From Azonexus sp. (lineage in GTDB: Bacteria > Pseudomonadota > Gammaproteobacteria > Burkholderiales > Rhodocyclaceae), in NCBI GenBank assembly GCA_030691385.1, contig JAUYEI010000089.1:1-33474 (forward strand): DNA of 33,474 nt, in the 5' to 3' direction. The translations under genes and the position numbers were made by a program. Below, one piece after another: positions 31,332 through 33,474 of this stretch. Under the pieces are notes generated by a model, which was given only the letters and a program-made list of their open reading frames with translations, was not told the DNA's origin and did not search any database. How positions within the stretch are numbered: the stretch's first letter is position 1; each line of letters starts with the position of its first letter.

Positions 31332-32761
31332 GCGAACACGCAATGAACTTCATGCCCTCCGAGGGCTTCCGCGCCCGCGCCAAGGACGTGGTTGAAAACC
31401 CCTTCCTGCGCCAGAGCTTCCGCGGCGCCATGGATTTCCTGATCAACAAGCGCATCACCCAGTTTCCCGATGCTGAAGAGCTGGAAACCCTGCGCACGCT
31501 GGGCGAGCAGATTCGCCAGTACAACCTCGGCAAGCTGCCCAGCCTGCTGGTGCAACTGGAAGATAACCTGACGCGCAACGGCATCAAGGTGCATTGGGCG
31601 GAAACGCCGGACGAAGCCAACGCCATCATCCTCGGCATCTGTCAGGCGCATTCGGCCAAGCTGATGGTCAAGGGCAAGTCGATGGTCAGCGAGGAAATCG
31701 AACTCAACCACGCCTGCGCGGCGGTCGGCATCGAGGCGATGGAATCGGACATGGGCGAATACATCGTCCAGCTCGCCGGCGAAAAGCCCTCGCACATCAT
31801 CATGCCGGCCATCCACAAGACCAAGGAAGAGATTGCCCGGCTATTCAAGGAAAAAGTGCCGGGCGTCGATTACACCGACAACGTCGATGCGCTGATCCAG
31901 ATCGGCCGCAAGGTGCTGCGCGAGAAATTCCTTGTCGCCGACATCGGCCTCTCCGGCGTCAATTTCGCCGTCGCCGAAACCGGCACGCTGTGTCTGGTCG
32001 AGAACGAAGGCAATGGCCGCATGTGCACCACGGCGCCGCCCGTACATATCGCCATTACCGGCATCGAGAAGATTGTAGAGAAACTCGAGCACGTCCCGCC
32101 TTTGCTCTCGCTGCTCACCCGCTCGGCCACCGGCCAGAACATCTCGACCTACTTCAACATGATCTCCAGCCCGCGCAAGGCTGGAGAGAAGGATGGACCG
32201 AGCGAAGTGCATCTTGTGCTGCTCGACAACGGGCGTTCACAAGCCTATGCCGACGAGCAGTTGCGCAAGACGCTGCAATGTATTCGTTGCGGGGCGTGCA
32301 TGAACCATTGCCCGGTTTATACGCGGATTGGCGGGCATGCCTACGGGACGACCTACCCGGGGCCGATCGGCAAGATCATTTCGCCGCATATGCTGGGGCT
32401 GGAGGCGACGTCGACGATGGCGACGGCCTCCTCATTGTGCGGCGCTTGCGGCGAGGTTTGTCCGGTCAAGATTCCGATTCCGGAGCTGTTGATGCGCTTG
32501 CGGGAGGAGGCGTTTACTGCGCCGCATGAGAATCCGGCGATGGTGGGGCAGGGGGCGGGGTATAGCTGGTTGATGACTTCCGTCTGGCGGGGGTGGGCTG
32601 CGGTGTATCGGTCGCCTTCTTTGTACGGTGTCGCGACCTGGTTGGGGAGTCGGTTTTCTTGGCTGATGCCTTCGAAGCAAGGGGCGTGGACTTCGGTTCG
32701 GGTGCCGTTGAAGCCGGCGCCTCGGCGGTTGCGGGATATGTTGCGGGAACGCGGGGAATGA
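31328..32761 (+). CDS. lldF: Lactate utilisation protein LldF (LutB), ferredoxin-like Fe-S subunit
   Basis: 477 residues. An N-terminal LUD domain (AETGTLCLVENEGNGRMCTT, PPVHIAITGIEKI) is followed by two 4Fe-4S motifs. These are CIRCGACMNHCPVY (from Cys318) and CGACGEVCPVKIPIPELLM (from Cys371). The C-terminal part (GAYSWLMTSVWRGWA-like) is typical of LutB. It transfers electrons from lactate oxidation towards quinone. From about 32270 onwards codon use switches from C-ending to G/T-ending codons, unlike the first two thirds of the gene and unlike lldE and lldG. The gene is nevertheless intact. It is followed directly by a large palindromic repeat. Confidence 0.95.
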   Translation: MSEHAMNFMPSEGFRARAKDVVENPFLRQSFRGAMDFLINKRITQFPDAEELETLRTLGEQIRQYNLGKLPSLLVQLEDNLTRNGIKVHWAETPDEANAIILGICQAHSAKLMVKGKSMVSEEIELNHACAAVGIEAMESDMGEYIVQLAGEKPSHIIMPAIHKTKEEIARLFKEKVPGVDYTDNVDALIQIGRKVLREKFLVADIGLSGVNFAVAETGTLCLVENEGNGRMCTTAPPVHIAITGIEKIVEKLEHVPPLLSLLTRSATGQNISTYFNMISSPRKAGEKDGPSEVHLVLLDNGRSQAYADEQLRKTLQCIRCGACMNHCPVYTRIGGHAYGTTYPGPIGKIISPHMLGLEATSTMATASSLCGACGEVCPVKIPIPELLMRLREEAFTAPHENPAMVGQGAGYSWLMTSVWRGWAAVYRSPSLYGVATWLGSRFSWLMPSKQGAWTSVRVPLKPAPRRLRDMLRERGE

Positions 32762-32785
32762 CGTTTTCCCTTGCCAATGGGCATG

Positions 32786-33373
32786 GGGTTCCGCCTTGTT
32801 GGCGGGCGTACTTTCTTTTGCTTCGCCAAAAGAAAGTAGCCAAAGAAAAGGCGACCCCGGGGGCGGCGCCGGCTTCGCCGGTTCCTTGCGCTACTCGGAA
32901 CGCCGGGCGGCTGGCTAAACTCGCCTGCGGCTCAAACAACGCCAGCCGACTGCCCCCGGCATTCCTGCGTTGCTCAGCGCCTTCGACGGGGACCCCAAAG
33001 GCGTCCGGGCTGAACCGTTTTGCCGAAAAAACAGATTCCCACGGTCAACCGGAAAAAACAGCCAAAAATGAAATCGGTCATTCAGGCACCCAAGCCCAAG
33101 CACGGATCGTTTCACCGGGCTCCTTGAGAGGTGCCGAGCAACGCAGGAAGGCCTGGGGCAGTCGGCGAAGACTGTCTGAGGGGCAAAGCCCCGAATTCCG
33201 CAGCCGCGCCCTGAGCGATGCTCTGCATCGCGAAGAAGTACTCCTGGGGTGCCCGGCCTTCCGAGTAGCGCAGGGAACCGGCGCAGCCGGCACCGACCCA
33301 GGGGTGGCCTTTTCTTTGGCTACTTTCTTTTGGCCACACAAAAGAAAGTACGCCCGCCAGCAAGGCGGAAACC
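32786..33373. repeat. Large imperfect palindrome (~590 bp) of the GTACTTTCTTTTG repeat type
   Basis: The left arm begins GTTCCGCCTTGTTGGCGGGC, then GTACTTTCTTTTG and GAAAGTAGCCAAAGAAAAGG. The right arm is its inverse, ending near 33373. Matching continues inward (GGTTCCTTGCGCTACTCGG, then GCATTCCTGCGTTGCTC and inverses) to about 33010 and 33120. Short ORFs in both strands (QRKGHPWVGAG type) mirror each other and are not genes. This sequence type recurs in many proteobacterial genomes, from memory. It fills the 656-bp gap after lldF together with the 36-bp repeat copy at its centre. Confidence 0.8.
33039..33074 (+). repeat. Dispersed 36-bp repeat, copy at the centre of the large palindrome
   Basis: CCACGGTCAACCGG followed by an A-rich tract, CAGCC, a second A-rich tract and TGAAAT. 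It lies between the two arms of the large palindrome. Confidence 0.85.
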
Positions 33374-33417
33374 CTAGCCAAATCAGCAAAACCAAATAAC
33401 TACTCCGAGACAAACCC

Positions 33418-33474
33418 ATGAGCGACCTCATCCACGCCATGAGCGACCACCTCCCGCGGAACCAGATCACCGTC
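33418..33474 (+). CDS. Start of an unidentified gene (cut by the window end)
   Basis: An ATG after CTCCGAGACAAACCC starts MSDLIHAMSDHLPRNQITV, and the frame runs out of the window. A FAD-linked lactate or glycolate dehydrogenase would suit the position downstream of lldEGF and often begins with a similar helix, but 19 residues are too few to identify it. Confidence 0.4.
   Translation, partial: MSDLIHAMSDHLPRNQITV

Noticed and set aside
32593-33470. Several ORFs of 66-268 codons after lldF
   Set aside because: They translate the inverted-repeat arms in both directions (QRKGHP / KKVAKEKATP types) and mirror each other; this is non-coding repeat DNA.

Overview
The window looks like chromosomal DNA of a betaproteobacterium, most probably of the Rhodocyclales (Dechloromonas/Azonexus-like). 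The reasons are the high GC with C/G-ending codons, the protein sequences, a PEP-CTERM secreted protein, and housekeeping genes typical of that group. The taxonomy is inferred from sequence character only; no search was run.

Layout. 1-1700 (-): N-terminal part of purL. 1701-2268: palindromic repeats. 2269-6740 (+): a tightly coupled four-gene operon (DUF3348, a MotA/TolQ-like DUF802 protein with a long coiled-coil tail, a MotB-like OmpA protein, DUF2894). It resembles the ZorAB ion-driven motor of Zorya defence but has no Zorya effectors. 6741-7421: a MITE-like element and other repeats. 7422-8089 (+): FitAB/VapBC-type toxin-antitoxin pair. 8237-10201 (+): selO and msrB. 10267-10356: an internally deleted arsC remnant. 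10418-13745 (+): glpK, glpD and a small membrane protein. 13838-15254 (-): a DUF4202 protein and yaeQ. 15377-16026 (+): an exported rhodanese and a small Cys-rich ORF. 16202-17229 (+): a Xre/RES toxin-antitoxin pair between two 72-bp direct repeats. 17230-18031: gene debris ending at tRNA-Asn (18055-18130, -).

18231-24532 (-) carries, in transcription order, dinG, a probable circularly permuted ATP-grasp protein, mobB, moeA, moaD and ylqF. A second MITE copy sits between dinG and the ATP-grasp gene. 24672-24774 is a candidate small RNA with C-rich loops. 24806-25297 (+) encodes an RNase H-fold protein and 25687-26409 (+) a PEP-CTERM protein with a von Willebrand A domain. 26518-29714 (-) holds lldR followed by ppsA, divergent from lldE-lldG-lldF (29875-32761, +). 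The LldR-type operators and both promoters are visible between them. This groups lactate oxidation to pyruvate with pyruvate-to-PEP conversion. After lldF comes a ~590-bp imperfect palindrome and the first codons of another gene.

The most striking non-genic feature is a dispersed ~36-bp repeat (core CGGTCAACCGG, then A-rich sequence) with eight intergenic copies. Several lie 10-25 nt downstream of stop codons in the gene's orientation. Three further, diverged copies are read in frame inside the DUF2894, ATP-grasp and dinG genes. A separate 103-bp palindromic repeat also sits in frame inside the ATP-grasp gene. The window therefore records repeated insertion of small repeats into genes and into the spaces between them.
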